Source of the DNA: DATAXP01 sp036272935
GTDB taxonomy: Bacteria > Planctomycetota > Planctomycetia > Pirellulales > PNKZ01
Assembly (NCBI GenBank): GCA_036272935.1
Contig: DATAXP010000009.1
Location: 1 to 64,000, forward strand
Length of the DNA stretch: 64,000 nucleotides
Reading direction: 5' to 3'
Below are positions 1-8,938 of this stretch, piece after piece (position 1 is the stretch's first letter; each line of letters opens with the position of its first letter). The notes beneath the pieces were generated by a model that saw only the letters and a program-made list of their open reading frames with translations, had not been told where the DNA came from and ran no database searches. Made by a program: the position numbers and the translations under genes.

Positions 1-74
1 GGTGGGTCATTGCTGATCTCCTTGAAATGAGTTCTGAACAAACACAAATTCTAGGAAACCAAGCCTGACCCACC
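1..74. repeat. Inverted repeat at window edge
   Basis: The first nine bases, GGTGGGTCA, are perfectly complementary to TGACCCACC at 66-74. This makes a possible 9-bp stem with a long loop. It resembles the palindromic intergenic repeats seen elsewhere in this window, but the element may be cut by the window edge. I see no convincing gene in the rest of 75-345. A short minus-strand open frame there begins in the repeat and has no recognisable features. Confidence 0.4.
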
Positions 75-345
75 CCTTCTCGACCAGCACATCGCGGCGC
101 CTCCGCCGCTAGCATTTACAGAACAACTGGGGCGGTATCTCTGAAGCGATACATTCTGGGTATATCGGAACGTGTTTTCCCATTCCTTGGGACCGAGTTG
201 AACGGGACATTGTTCCCGATTAACGACTAGATTCTCGAAACACTGCATTGCTGAATCCTTGGCCCGAGGTGTTCGCTTCGGCTGAGGTAGGAGCACATCA
301 ACCCTAAGCGATCCACTCAGGCCCACTCGTAGCGATCAGCTTAGC

Positions 346-729
346 TCATTTGCCCTGTCCTTGTACGGCGAGAATCCTACCTCGGGCATATCGTGGCCCA
401 AGGAAATAGACGAACACAACTCGTTTGCGATCAGTCGCAATATGGAAAGTGACAAACGCTTTGTCAAAGAACACGCCATCGACTTCAGAATCGTCGCCAA
501 GATTGCATGCGGTATCGCTCTCGGCAATCGGTTCGCCTCGCTTGAGAATCCAACTCCGTTTGACGCTCCCCTGGTTCATGGCTCTTTCCCAATCGGCGTC
601 GGTGTATTCAGAAACGAAACAGGTGTTCGGCGGTTGCCCATTCTTGGCATCGTGCCGAGTTGCCGCCTCACGAACGATTTCAACCTCGTGAAAGATCAAC
701 TCGTAAAGCCAGTCTGACTGCCAACCCAT
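346..729 (-). CDS. Hypothetical protein, 127 aa
   Basis: This is a short soluble protein beginning MGWQSDWLYELIFHEVEIV. I chose the internal ATG at 729 because the sequence from there looks like a natural N-terminus; an in-frame ATG also exists at 747. It has conserved-looking patches, FVSEYTDADWERAM near residue 40 and VVFVYFLGPRYARGRI near the C-terminus. It has no signal peptide, membrane segment or catalytic motif that I recognise. Its composition (acidic, mixed alpha/beta) is that of a real protein, unlike the opposite-strand frame over the same bases. I recall similar uncharacterised planctomycete proteins with the GPRY-RG ending, but no function. It lies downstream of the frameshifted gene at 766-2496 on the same strand. 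Confidence 0.6.
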   Translation of the reverse strand: MGWQSDWLYELIFHEVEIVREAATRHDAKNGQPPNTCFVSEYTDADWERAMNQGSVKRSWILKRGEPIAESDTACNLGDDSEVDGVFFDKAFVTFHIATDRKRVVFVYFLGPRYARGRILAVQGQGK

Positions 730-765
730 TACGGCGTTCCTCGGCAACTGTATACGATTCGCCGT

Positions 766-2496
766 TCACTCTTTCCCCAGCACCAAGTCCACGACCCAGC
801 AGCCACGAACGGGTGGTCCCTCACTGCGGCAGTGGCTCAGGATGTCCTGGTTGTCGCATCCTTTGGCGGCCCAGGTGCCGCGACGAATGGCGAAGTTGCA
901 GCCGAGCGTCAGGTTCATGTCGTCGAGGCCGCCGCCCGCGGTGCCGACCGCGACGCTCCCCGCCTGCACGGTGTTGGCACTATTGAGCCCCTTGTTCCAG
1001 TGGAACTCGAAGATCGGCGCGATGCCGGTGCGGTTGCCATACTCGTCGCGCCGTTGGCGAATCCAGTAGCCGCAGCCAATGTCGGTGTACATCAGGTTCT
1101 GATCGCGAACGCGGTCAAGTGTCGTGAGGTTTCCCAATGCGTCGACCATTTGCACCCGTGCGCCGTGCGAATCGATGTCGATCTGGGAGAAACCTTGCAG
1201 GAAAAAGCGATCGCTGGGCGTGTAGAGAAAGCCGAGGAACGGCAGAAAGTGAACCGCTCGCTGGTCGACTTTCACCAGCAGGTTGCCACTCGGATCGTAA
1301 ACGTTCGTGTTGGCTCCGGTGGGCAGTTGCAGGGCCAGCCCGCTCGACAAGGCAAAGCGGTTTTGATTCTGGATCAGCAGTGTTTTGAGGGTGGTGACCA
1401 TGTTGCCGAACTGCGTCTGGCCGGTGGCGGTCGACCCGTCGGTGATGATGTTATTGCCAATACTCGAGGCCATCGGCATGCGCAGCTCGAACGAGGCCCA
1501 GCGATCGAAGAACGTCTTCTCGAAGCCGGGCGAGTAGCGATTGACGTTGGTGCCGCCCGGCGTGAGCGGCACGCCATTGAAGTAACTGTAGCCCAGGTAC
1601 ACGCGATCGCGCGGCATCGGGCTGGTGTTCTCGGCGATCTTCGTGCGGCCCACCTCGGCGCCCGGGGGTGGGCACATAAATCGTGCCCCCTTGCAGCACG
1701 TTGTACGTGTAGCTGAGATTGTACGGGTCGCCGTTGGTCACGGTGTTCGACGAGCTGGCCGTCGTCGTGCGGCTATTGGTGAAGGTTGTCGAGATGCGCG
1801 AGGCGTCGCCGGAGACGAATATCGACGATGGACCGTAAAGCGAGCGCACATGCTCGGTTTCGGTCGCACTTTGGGCAAGCGCAAAATGAGCGGCCGAGTT
1901 CGCCGCTTGAATCTGTGCCTGAATTTGCGCTGAGCTAACTGTTCCGAAGTCGGAGGTCGAAAACGTCACGGGCGATGTGAGGCCATGAGTCGCCACGGGA
2001 TACCCGTAGCCGCCATTGCTGGTGTTGTCGGCGCCGTTGAAGGTCATCGGTGAGAAATAGGCGGCCGCCGCCGCTACCACTGTCGCCAAAGAAGTCGCCG
2101 ATCATGAACGGCGCCGAAGCGAGCGGACCACGTGCGGCGCCGGTGGTACTGGCTAGCGAGTTTTGGTTGGGCCGCTCGGCTTGCTGTTGCTGTTGATCGA
2201 AGACATTCGATCGCTGCGGCACGTTTTCATCCGGGCGTCCAGCAGGCTGCGGCTGCTCGGCGGCCGGCGGCGCGACCTGCTCGGCGCCGGGCGACGGCAC
2301 GCAGGGATACCGGCACTGGCAGCGCAACGGAACTCGTCCGCAACGGGCACGCACCGCGGTCGATGTCGCCGGTACGCTGCGAGGCAACTCCGTGCTGCCA
2401 CCCGAACGCGGGACCGCTTTGCGAGCGCGCGACGTTAAAGCTCCCGCAAACTACCGACAGCGCCAATCCCAAGACCAACGCTGCGATGCATTCCAT
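766..2496 (-). pseudogene. Exported protein gene broken by three +1 frameshifts
   Basis: The minus strand holds one apparent protein of about 576 codons in three successive reading-frame jumps. Translation starts at ATG 2496 with a good signal peptide (MECIAALVLGLALSVVCGS). The frame moves near 2412, near 2060 and near 1671, each time as if one extra base were present in a G/C run. Removing one base at each site gives a continuous product. It has a short Cys-rich segment (CQCRYPC), a Q/P-rich linker, a serine/threonine-rich middle and a C-terminal domain starting around PRDRVYLGYSYFNGVPL. That last part has alternating hydrophobic strands and could be an outer-membrane beta-barrel, which is inference. 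Either the gene is decaying or the assembly has three homopolymer errors. Function is unknown. It lies just downstream of clpV on the same strand. Confidence 0.6.
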
Positions 2497-2660
2497 TGCC
2501 TCGCGACAGACGGTGCCCAAGTCGCGGCGAGACTGCAGGCCGCGCCTCCTAGGGTCTGTCGTCTGCCCTCAAGGTTGGCATTGACGGTATTTGCGGACTT
2601 TCTGGGATAACCGTCAAAACCGCCGCATTCGTTACCACCGACTCGGTCGGCTGGCCTCGT

Positions 2661-5381
2661 TCAGACGATCTCATACTGGAACGAGCCGTCTTGTCCCACG
2701 CCAATGTTCACGCGCTCGATCGGCTTGCCCTCGGCCATGCGCCCCAGGAACTCGCGCGAGATTTCCGGCAGCAGCGTGCCGGTGAGGATGTGATCGACGT
2801 TGCGCGCACCGCTTTCGACTTCTTTGCAGCGGCTGTGTACGGCCGCCACCACGTCGTCGGAGTATGAGAACGCAGCGCGATGATTCTCGCGCAGCCGATT
2901 GCCGATCCGCCCGAGCTGCAACCGGATGATCGAGCGCATCACTTCGTCGGCCAGCGGATAGTACGGCACCACGGTCATGCGTCCCAAAAACGCCGGCTTG
3001 AACACCTTCAGCAGGTCGGGTCGAATCGCCTCAGCCAGGGCGGCCGGCTCGGGGCGCGTTTCGGGATCGGCGCACAACTTCATGAACGTGTCGGTGCCAG
3101 CGTTGCTCGTGAGCAGGATAATCGTGTTCTTGAAGTCGATCTCGCGCCCTTCGCCGTCTTCGAGCATCCCCTTGTCGAACACCTGGTAGAACAACTCCAT
3201 CACGTCGTTGTGTGCCTTCTCGATCTCGTCGAGCAGCACCACCGAGTACGGCTTGCGGCGCACCGCCTCGGTGAGCACGCCTCCTTCGCCGTAGCCGACG
3301 TATCCGGGCGGCGAGCCCTTGAGGCTCGACACCGTGTGCGCCTCTTGGTACTCCGACATGTTGATCGTGACCATGTTCCGTTCGCCGCCGTAGAGAATGT
3401 CGGCCAGAGTGAGCGCGGTTTCGGTCTTGCCCACGCCGCTAGGGCCGACCATCAGGAACACGCCGACCGGTCGGCGCGGGTCGACGAGCCCGGCCCGAGC
3501 GGTGCGGATGCGCTGAGCGATCGCTTCCAAGGCGTGCGACTGGCCGATGATCCGCTCTTCCATCTTCTCTTTGAGCGAGAGCACGGTGTTGATCTCGTCG
3601 GTAAGCATCTTGCCGACCGGAATGCCGGTCCAAGCGCTCACGACCGCCGCCACGGTCTGCGCGTCGACGCACGGCTGCATCAGCGGCTCCTCGCCTTGCA
3701 GTTGCTTGAGCTGGCCAGTAAGCCCTTCCAGTTCGCCTTGTAGCCGCTGCACTTCCGCCTCAGACAACGGCGGAGACGCCGGCTCGGCGGGCTTCCCTTG
3801 GCTCTTCGCGGCGGCATCCGACTTCGCGTCCGACTTCTTCCCATCTTTCGGCGGCGCGACCTGGGCCTCGAGCTTCTGGCGAATCTCCTTGATCTTGCCG
3901 ATCAGCTCCGATTCTTTCTTCCAGCGCTCTTGCAGCTCGCCAAGCCGCTTCTCGGTGGCGGCCTTGTCGGTCTTTAGCTCGTTGATCCTCGATCCGTGCG
4001 CAGCCCCGGTGGCCGCTTCGCGCTCGAGCATTCCAATCTCGACGGCCAGGGCGTCGATCCGCCGCTGCGCGTCCTCGATCGCCGGCGGCGTGGCCCCGTG
4101 GCCGATCGCGACCCGGGCGCAGGCAGTATCGAGCAGGCTCACCGCCTTGTCGGGCAACTGCCGGCCGGTGATGTAACGATGGCTAAGCCGCACCGCCTCG
4201 ACGTTCGCCTCGTCGAGGATGCGCTGGTTGTGATGCTTCTCCAAGGTGCCGGCCAGGCCGCGCATCATGTTGATCGCCGCCTCCTCGCTCGGCTCCTCGA
4301 CCTTCACAACCTGGAACCGGCGGGCCAGGGCCGCGTCTTTCTCGAAGTACTTCTTGTACTCGCTCCAGGTGGTGGCGGCGATCGTGCGCAGCTCGCCGCG
4401 CGCCAAGGCCGGCTTGAGCAGGTTGGCGGCGTCGTTCTGTCCCGCCTGGCCGCCGGCGCCGATCATCGTGTGCGCCTCGTCGATGAACAGGATGATCGGC
4501 TGCGGCGAGGCCTTCACCTCGTTGATCACGCTCTTCAACCGGTTCTCGAATTCTCCTTTCACGCCCGCGCCGGCTTGCAACAGACCGAGGTCGAGCGTCC
4601 GCAGGGCCACGTTCTTCAGCGGAGCCGGCACGTCGCCAGCCGCGATGCGCAGCGCGAATCCTTCGACGACCGCCGTCTTGCCGACCCCCGCCTCGCCGGT
4701 GAGGATCGGGTTGTTCTGCCGCCGGCGCGTGAGGATGTCGATCACCTGGCGAATTTCGAAATCGCGCCCCAGCACCGGGTCGATGTGCCCCTGCCGGGCA
4801 CGCAGCGTCAGGTCGACCGTAAATTGATCGAGGGCGACCGTCTTGCCGGCGCCCGCGCCGGTCGGGATCGGCGCCTGGCCGACCCCTTCGGCCGCGGCGG
4901 GTTCGTCCTCGACGCCGCCGGCCGTGATGTCGCGCAGTTCCTTGCGCAGCGCCTCGACACCGATGCGCGCCAGGTCCGGAGCACTGTCGCGCGTCTGCCG
5001 CGCGAGGTCGGCATCGGATAGCAGCGCCAACAGCAGATGTCCCGTGCGGACTGCCGGGGCGCCGAACTCAATCGAGCTCAGCACCCACGCTTCACGCACC
5101 AAGTCGACAATTTGCGGCGACAGCGAAGGCGGCCGGCTGTTGCCGGTCTTCAGCTTCTCGATCGCCCGGGTCAGATCGCGGTTCACCCGCGCCTGGTCGA
5201 CCTCGTAGTAGCGCAGCAGCCGGGCGAAATCGGTGTCCGACACCTCAAGTAGCTTCAGCAGCCAATGCTCGATCTCGACGTTGTAGTTCGTGCGCGACAA
5301 GCATAGACCAGCGGCACTTTCGAGCGCCCGTCGCGAAGTGTCGTTCAGCTTGCCGATCAGCGATTTAAGATTCAGATCCAC
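2661..5381 (-). CDS. clpV: T6SS sheath-disassembly ATPase ClpV (TssH)
   Basis: This 906-aa Clp/Hsp100 ATPase recycles the contracted TssB-TssC sheath in the cytoplasm. It has an N-terminal Clp repeat domain (about 1-150). The first AAA module carries Walker A GEAGVGKT at about 229-236 and Walker B LFIDEAH near 300. A coiled-coil middle domain is followed by a second AAA module with Walker A GPSGVGKT near 640 and LLDEIEKAH. The length fits ClpV, and its position next to tssG, tssF and tssE separates it from housekeeping ClpB. An unusual Lys/Ala/Pro-rich insert (around KDGKKSDAKSDAAAKSQGKP) sits in the middle domain. Translation starts at GTG 5381, with AGGA about eight bases upstream. The gene begins 30 bp after tssG ends, so it is probably the last T6SS gene of this operon. 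Confidence 0.95.
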   Translation of the reverse strand: MDLNLKSLIGKLNDTSRRALESAAGLCLSRTNYNVEIEHWLLKLLEVSDTDFARLLRYYEVDQARVNRDLTRAIEKLKTGNSRPPSLSPQIVDLVREAWVLSSIEFGAPAVRTGHLLLALLSDADLARQTRDSAPDLARIGVEALRKELRDITAGGVEDEPAAAEGVGQAPIPTGAGAGKTVALDQFTVDLTLRARQGHIDPVLGRDFEIRQVIDILTRRRQNNPILTGEAGVGKTAVVEGFALRIAAGDVPAPLKNVALRTLDLGLLQAGAGVKGEFENRLKSVINEVKASPQPIILFIDEAHTMIGAGGQAGQNDAANLLKPALARGELRTIAATTWSEYKKYFEKDAALARRFQVVKVEEPSEEAAINMMRGLAGTLEKHHNQRILDEANVEAVRLSHRYITGRQLPDKAVSLLDTACARVAIGHGATPPAIEDAQRRIDALAVEIGMLEREAATGAAHGSRINELKTDKAATEKRLGELQERWKKESELIGKIKEIRQKLEAQVAPPKDGKKSDAKSDAAAKSQGKPAEPASPPLSEAEVQRLQGELEGLTGQLKQLQGEEPLMQPCVDAQTVAAVVSAWTGIPVGKMLTDEINTVLSLKEKMEERIIGQSHALEAIAQRIRTARAGLVDPRRPVGVFLMVGPSGVGKTETALTLADILYGGERNMVTINMSEYQEAHTVSSLKGSPPGYVGYGEGGVLTEAVRRKPYSVVLLDEIEKAHNDVMELFYQVFDKGMLEDGEGREIDFKNTIILLTSNAGTDTFMKLCADPETRPEPAALAEAIRPDLLKVFKPAFLGRMTVVPYYPLADEVMRSIIRLQLGRIGNRLRENHRAAFSYSDDVVAAVHSRCKEVESGARNVDHILTGTLLPEISREFLGRMAEGKPIERVNIGVGQDGSFQYEIV

Positions 5382-5411
5382 GGGAGCGTCCTCGCATGGT
5401 GACGGGTTGGT

Positions 5412-6590
5412 TCAATTCAAGATTGTAAACACCGCATCGGCGGCGTCGTGAGTCATGGGTCCTGTACGAATCCACGTATCCCAGCCGAGATTCGATCCGC
5501 CGTCGGCATTGCCGAGCTGGCACGACGGCACCTCCTCGGCCCGCAGCACAAGCTGCACGTCGACATCGAACGATGCGCCGGAGTATAGCCGGGCCAGGTG
5601 CGACAGTGGCCGAAAAGCGGTCCCCGGCGGCAGAAAGTCGCGGAACGTCTGGTAACCGAGTGGGCCGAGTCGCAGGCGGAACTTGCCTTGCACGTCCCAG
5701 AAGCGCTCGCCGATCACGACGTTCCGCCCCAGGCAGATGTTTCCCAACCGCACAAGCGACGACTGGTTTTCGGCCTCGAGTTGCAGCCATTGCCCGCGGA
5801 ACTGCTCGACCGCAGCCGGGGCCTCGAAGTAATCGTTCAGCATCCCTTCCAGGCCGGCGGCCGAGCGGTGCTGCTGAGCCAGCAGGCCGGCGTAGAAGCG
5901 GAACGTTTCGTCGTCGAGCGCGGTGCGCGGCGCCAGCCGATTGCGAACCCGGGCGCGGTAGCGCGTCGCCGGCGATCCCAACCCTCCCAATTCCAGCAGC
6001 ACCTGCGACATCAGGTCGCGCCGCGGACGTTCATCGACCACGAACGCGCGGTAGCGGTCCTCGCCGCCTGAGCGCCAGGCCTCGGCCTCAAGCTCGACGC
6101 GCTCGAAGCCGGCCCAGAAGCGGCACTTCTCCCAGGCCCGGTAGAACAGCGACACCAGGCGATGATGGAACAGGTCGAGAAAATCGTAGAGCGTGCGATC
6201 CTTTTGCCGAGCGCGCTCGAGCAGCAATTCCGTGTAGTGGCGCGGCAGCACGGCGCTGGGACCGGTGAGCCCCATGAACGCCACGACCATTCGCGGCGGG
6301 CCGTCGGGCTCGACCGGCGGCAGCATGTCGTGAATTTCGCTCGGCGGGAACGCCAGCGACATGTAACTGCGGAAGCGCACGATCTCGTCGCTGGCGGCAC
6401 CGTCGTGCCCCACCGGCTGGCGGCGCGGGAATATCCGCGCGAGCACGCGCACCGCCTGAAAGAAATCGAACCGGTACGGCTCATTCAGCAACTGCGCAGC
6501 GACACCCGCCGGCTTCGCGGTCGGCACTGGGTTAGCGGCGGCCGAGGCCGCCGTTAGATCAGCGTCTTGTCGCCCGCCCGGAAGGGCCAT
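5412..6590 (-). CDS. tssG: T6SS baseplate protein TssG
   Basis: This 392-aa protein belongs to the TssG family (formerly DUF1305), a baseplate wedge component that forms the TssK-TssF-TssG complex. The family signature at the N-terminus is clear: LLNEPYRFDFFQAVRVLARIF. It is followed by the SLAFPPSEI segment and the MGLTGPSAVLPRHYTELL segment. The open frame extends upstream to 6758, but that extension lies inside tssF and is unlike the family. I therefore place the start at ATG 6590, giving a 37-bp overlap with the end of tssF, which is usual for this pair. It is followed by clpV after 30 bp. Confidence 0.92.
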   Translation of the reverse strand: MALPGGRQDADLTAASAAANPVPTAKPAGVAAQLLNEPYRFDFFQAVRVLARIFPRRQPVGHDGAASDEIVRFRSYMSLAFPPSEIHDMLPPVEPDGPPRMVVAFMGLTGPSAVLPRHYTELLLERARQKDRTLYDFLDLFHHRLVSLFYRAWEKCRFWAGFERVELEAEAWRSGGEDRYRAFVVDERPRRDLMSQVLLELGGLGSPATRYRARVRNRLAPRTALDDETFRFYAGLLAQQHRSAAGLEGMLNDYFEAPAAVEQFRGQWLQLEAENQSSLVRLGNICLGRNVVIGERFWDVQGKFRLRLGPLGYQTFRDFLPPGTAFRPLSHLARLYSGASFDVDVQLVLRAEEVPSCQLGNADGGSNLGWDTWIRTGPMTHDAADAVFTILN

Positions 6591-8407
6591 CGTTTGACGA
6601 ATCCTGCGCGTTGCCGCGAACGTGCCACCAGGCGCGTCGCCGAGTTGATCGATGCATACAATCCCAAGAATCGCTCCAGCACCGAAGCGAACAGGAACGC
6701 CCCGCTGCCGGCATATTTCTCCTCGTCGAACTCGACGGTGATCTCGACGCCGCGGCAAAAACCATCCCCCGTGCCGTCGATGATTGGCGCCACGGCGCGC
6801 CGGCTGGTCACGCTCAACAATCCCTCGATGTGCTGATCGCTGACCTTGGTGTTGGCGAAGTCATAGAGCTTGAGAATCTCGCGCAGGGCGTCGGCCCCGT
6901 CCTCGGCGTCGACGATCGACAGATGATTGAGCGCCAGGTGCGACACCAGCCGCCAGCGCCCTTCCGATAGCGGCAGCCGCGCGGCCGACGTGGGCGGGAC
7001 GATCGGCACGATGCGCTCGACCGGCGCGTGCCCTTCGAGCTGGAAGCCCCAGCTCTCGCCGCCGCTGGAGCGCAGCTCGCCGGGCAAATCGCGGTTGGTG
7101 CAGGTGGTCTGAATCTGGAGCACATCCGCCGGGTCGATCGACGGGTTGAAGTCGAGGTCGACCAGCGAGATGTACATCTCGGTGCCGGCATCGCTTTTCT
7201 GCACGCTCGGTTGCCGACGCGCATACCAATATGTTTTGGCTCGCTCGGCCGCCACGCCGTGCTTGAACGAATAAAACGGCTGATATTCCTTCGTTACGTG
7301 CGTATCGAGATTGGTCGTCCGCACCGCGTCGATCGAATACACCTCCATCGCCCCCGGTGAGCGGACGTCGGGAATGACGTGGTAGCGGTGCTTGGTGTGC
7401 GCGAGGTGGATCGGATCGGCTTCCTGCGTGAACAGGTTCACGATCGGGGCACAACCCAGGCGGAACGTATCGGCCTTCACGCGCGTCTCGAGCGCCGGCA
7501 CCGAGCGGTCGAGGAACAGAAAAATCTCCAGCCGATCGCGATATCCCTTGCCTCGCGAACACTCAAGCCCCTCGATATCGAGGAACATAAACTTGCTGGG
7601 GAAGGTGAAATACTCGGTGAGCAGGCGGTACCCGGGAAACGAACGCGGACTGTACGGCAACATTCCCTCGTCGCGCTCGAAACCCACCGGGCGCACCACG
7701 GCGGCCGGCAGCACGGTTGAAGGCAGCGCTGTCGAAGGGGCGTTCGGCCCCGGCGCGCGAACCAACACCTGCGTGACATGGTTGAAGATCAGCTCGTACA
7801 GCGTGCGCGTGGTCAGATCGTCACCGCTGAGAAACAGCCGCAGCCGGTCGAGCTGCAATTCCGCCAGCGAAGTTTCGCCGGTGGTGCGCAGCTCGAGCCG
7901 CACCAATGCCGGCGCGCCGCTCGATACTCCCGGCGGCGTCACGTCGGCAAACGGGGCGGTCTGATACCGCGCGGCGGTGATCTCCAGCGGCCACAGCGTT
8001 ACCGGGTAGGCGGTGCGGAACCGGCACGACACATCGCGCACGGTGCGCGAGTACAGCTTGCTGTGCCGTGGCAGCGTGTAGCCGCTGGTGAGCTTTCCCT
8101 GGCCGGGATCGACATGGAACTGCACGATCGACATCGACGGAATCGGCGCCAGGTAGTGCGGATACAGGATGTTCAGCAGGGCGTCGGTCAGCTCGGAGAA
8201 ATCGTCGTCGAGTTTCAGGCGAACCCGCGCGGTCAGGAAAGCGAACGCCTCGATCAGCCGCTCGACGTGCGGGTCTTCCGAAACGCCGGTCTCGCGATCG
8301 AGCAGCAGCCTGTCGGCAATTTTCGGTCGCTGCCGGGCGAATTCGTTCCCCAGCCGACGGATGAACGTCAGCTCGTCTTCGTAGCGGCGCTCCAGGGCGT
8401 CAGTCAT
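6554..8407 (-). CDS. tssF: T6SS baseplate protein TssF
   Basis: This 617-aa protein is full length for TssF, the large wedge subunit of the T6SS baseplate that binds TssG, TssE and TssK. The N-terminus is diagnostic: MTDALERRYEDELTFIRRLG, then FARQRPKIADRL, DPHVERLIEAFAFL and the DALLNILYPHYLAPIPSM segment. The C-terminus has the usual GDGFCRGVEITVEFDEEKYAGSG-type segment. There is no signal peptide or membrane segment, in keeping with a cytoplasmic baseplate part. It starts 3 bp after the tssE stop and overlaps tssG by 37 bp, so the three baseplate genes are translationally linked. Confidence 0.95.
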   Translation of the reverse strand: MTDALERRYEDELTFIRRLGNEFARQRPKIADRLLLDRETGVSEDPHVERLIEAFAFLTARVRLKLDDDFSELTDALLNILYPHYLAPIPSMSIVQFHVDPGQGKLTSGYTLPRHSKLYSRTVRDVSCRFRTAYPVTLWPLEITAARYQTAPFADVTPPGVSSGAPALVRLELRTTGETSLAELQLDRLRLFLSGDDLTTRTLYELIFNHVTQVLVRAPGPNAPSTALPSTVLPAAVVRPVGFERDEGMLPYSPRSFPGYRLLTEYFTFPSKFMFLDIEGLECSRGKGYRDRLEIFLFLDRSVPALETRVKADTFRLGCAPIVNLFTQEADPIHLAHTKHRYHVIPDVRSPGAMEVYSIDAVRTTNLDTHVTKEYQPFYSFKHGVAAERAKTYWYARRQPSVQKSDAGTEMYISLVDLDFNPSIDPADVLQIQTTCTNRDLPGELRSSGGESWGFQLEGHAPVERIVPIVPPTSAARLPLSEGRWRLVSHLALNHLSIVDAEDGADALREILKLYDFANTKVSDQHIEGLLSVTSRRAVAPIIDGTGDGFCRGVEITVEFDEEKYAGSGAFLFASVLERFLGLYASINSATRLVARSRQRAGFVKRWPFRAGDKTLI

Positions 8408-8410
8408 GAG

Positions 8411-8899
8411 TTAGCGACTCTTTACCGAGCATTGCCCCGAGGCGGGCTGCACGATCGTGTCGAAGGTGATTGGCAACGGGTTCGGCTCGACCCACAACAG
8501 GCCGTCGACCGTGAGGCGCAGGACGCGATCGTAATCGTTCCGCGGTTCGTGCAGCGTGGCGCGCACCTGCCGCAGCCGCGGCTCGAAGCGCGTGATCGCC
8601 TCCTCGACCGCCCGGCGGAGCAATTCTCGTTCGGCCTGGCTGCCGACGCCGGTGGCCGTCAGCTCAGGCAGGCCATAGGTTAGCACGGAACGGGCAATCT
8701 CGCCGTCGCTGCCGACCAGATCCGAACGCACCCGGCGAGTGTTCAACAGATTTTCGAGATCGCGCAACACGCCCATCTCGAACTCGCGCAGGCTCTGCGC
8801 CTGCCGCCACGCCGGCTCGGTCGAGACGTCGGGCTCGGTGTCGATCAACCGATCAACCAACGATGGCAAGAGCGGCTGCTGTGATTCGAGTTTGGCCAT
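8411..8899 (-). CDS. tssE: T6SS baseplate protein TssE (gp25-like)
   Basis: This 162-aa protein is the gp25-like T6SS baseplate component that starts sheath polymerisation. Visible features are the N-terminal SLVDRLIDTEP, the central LRDLENLLNTRR segment with the conserved pattern of T4 gp25/TssE proteins, VLTYGLPEL, and a C-terminal region with EAITRFEPRL and repeated hydrophobic strands. The length is typical. The start at ATG 8899 is the first in frame. It sits between the methyltransferase (39 bp upstream) and tssF (3 bp downstream). No catalytic lysozyme residues are expected or seen, despite the family's old name. Confidence 0.92.
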   Translation of the reverse strand: MAKLESQQPLLPSLVDRLIDTEPDVSTEPAWRQAQSLREFEMGVLRDLENLLNTRRVRSDLVGSDGEIARSVLTYGLPELTATGVGSQAERELLRRAVEEAITRFEPRLRQVRATLHEPRNDYDRVLRLTVDGLLWVEPNPLPITFDTIVQPASGQCSVKSR

Positions 8900-8938
8900 C
8901 GGAGCAGGGGTCGGGAGTCGGGATTCAGGAGCCGGGCG

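Noticed and set aside
51..326. Minus-strand 91-codon open frame
   Set aside because: It ends in repeat DNA at the window edge, has no recognisable motif and an odd composition; too weak to call.
832..1716. Long plus-strand open frame of 294 codons opposite the frameshifted gene
   Set aside because: It has Arg/Ala/Val-rich shadow composition, no domain pattern, and overlaps a minus-strand sequence with a clear signal peptide and natural composition.
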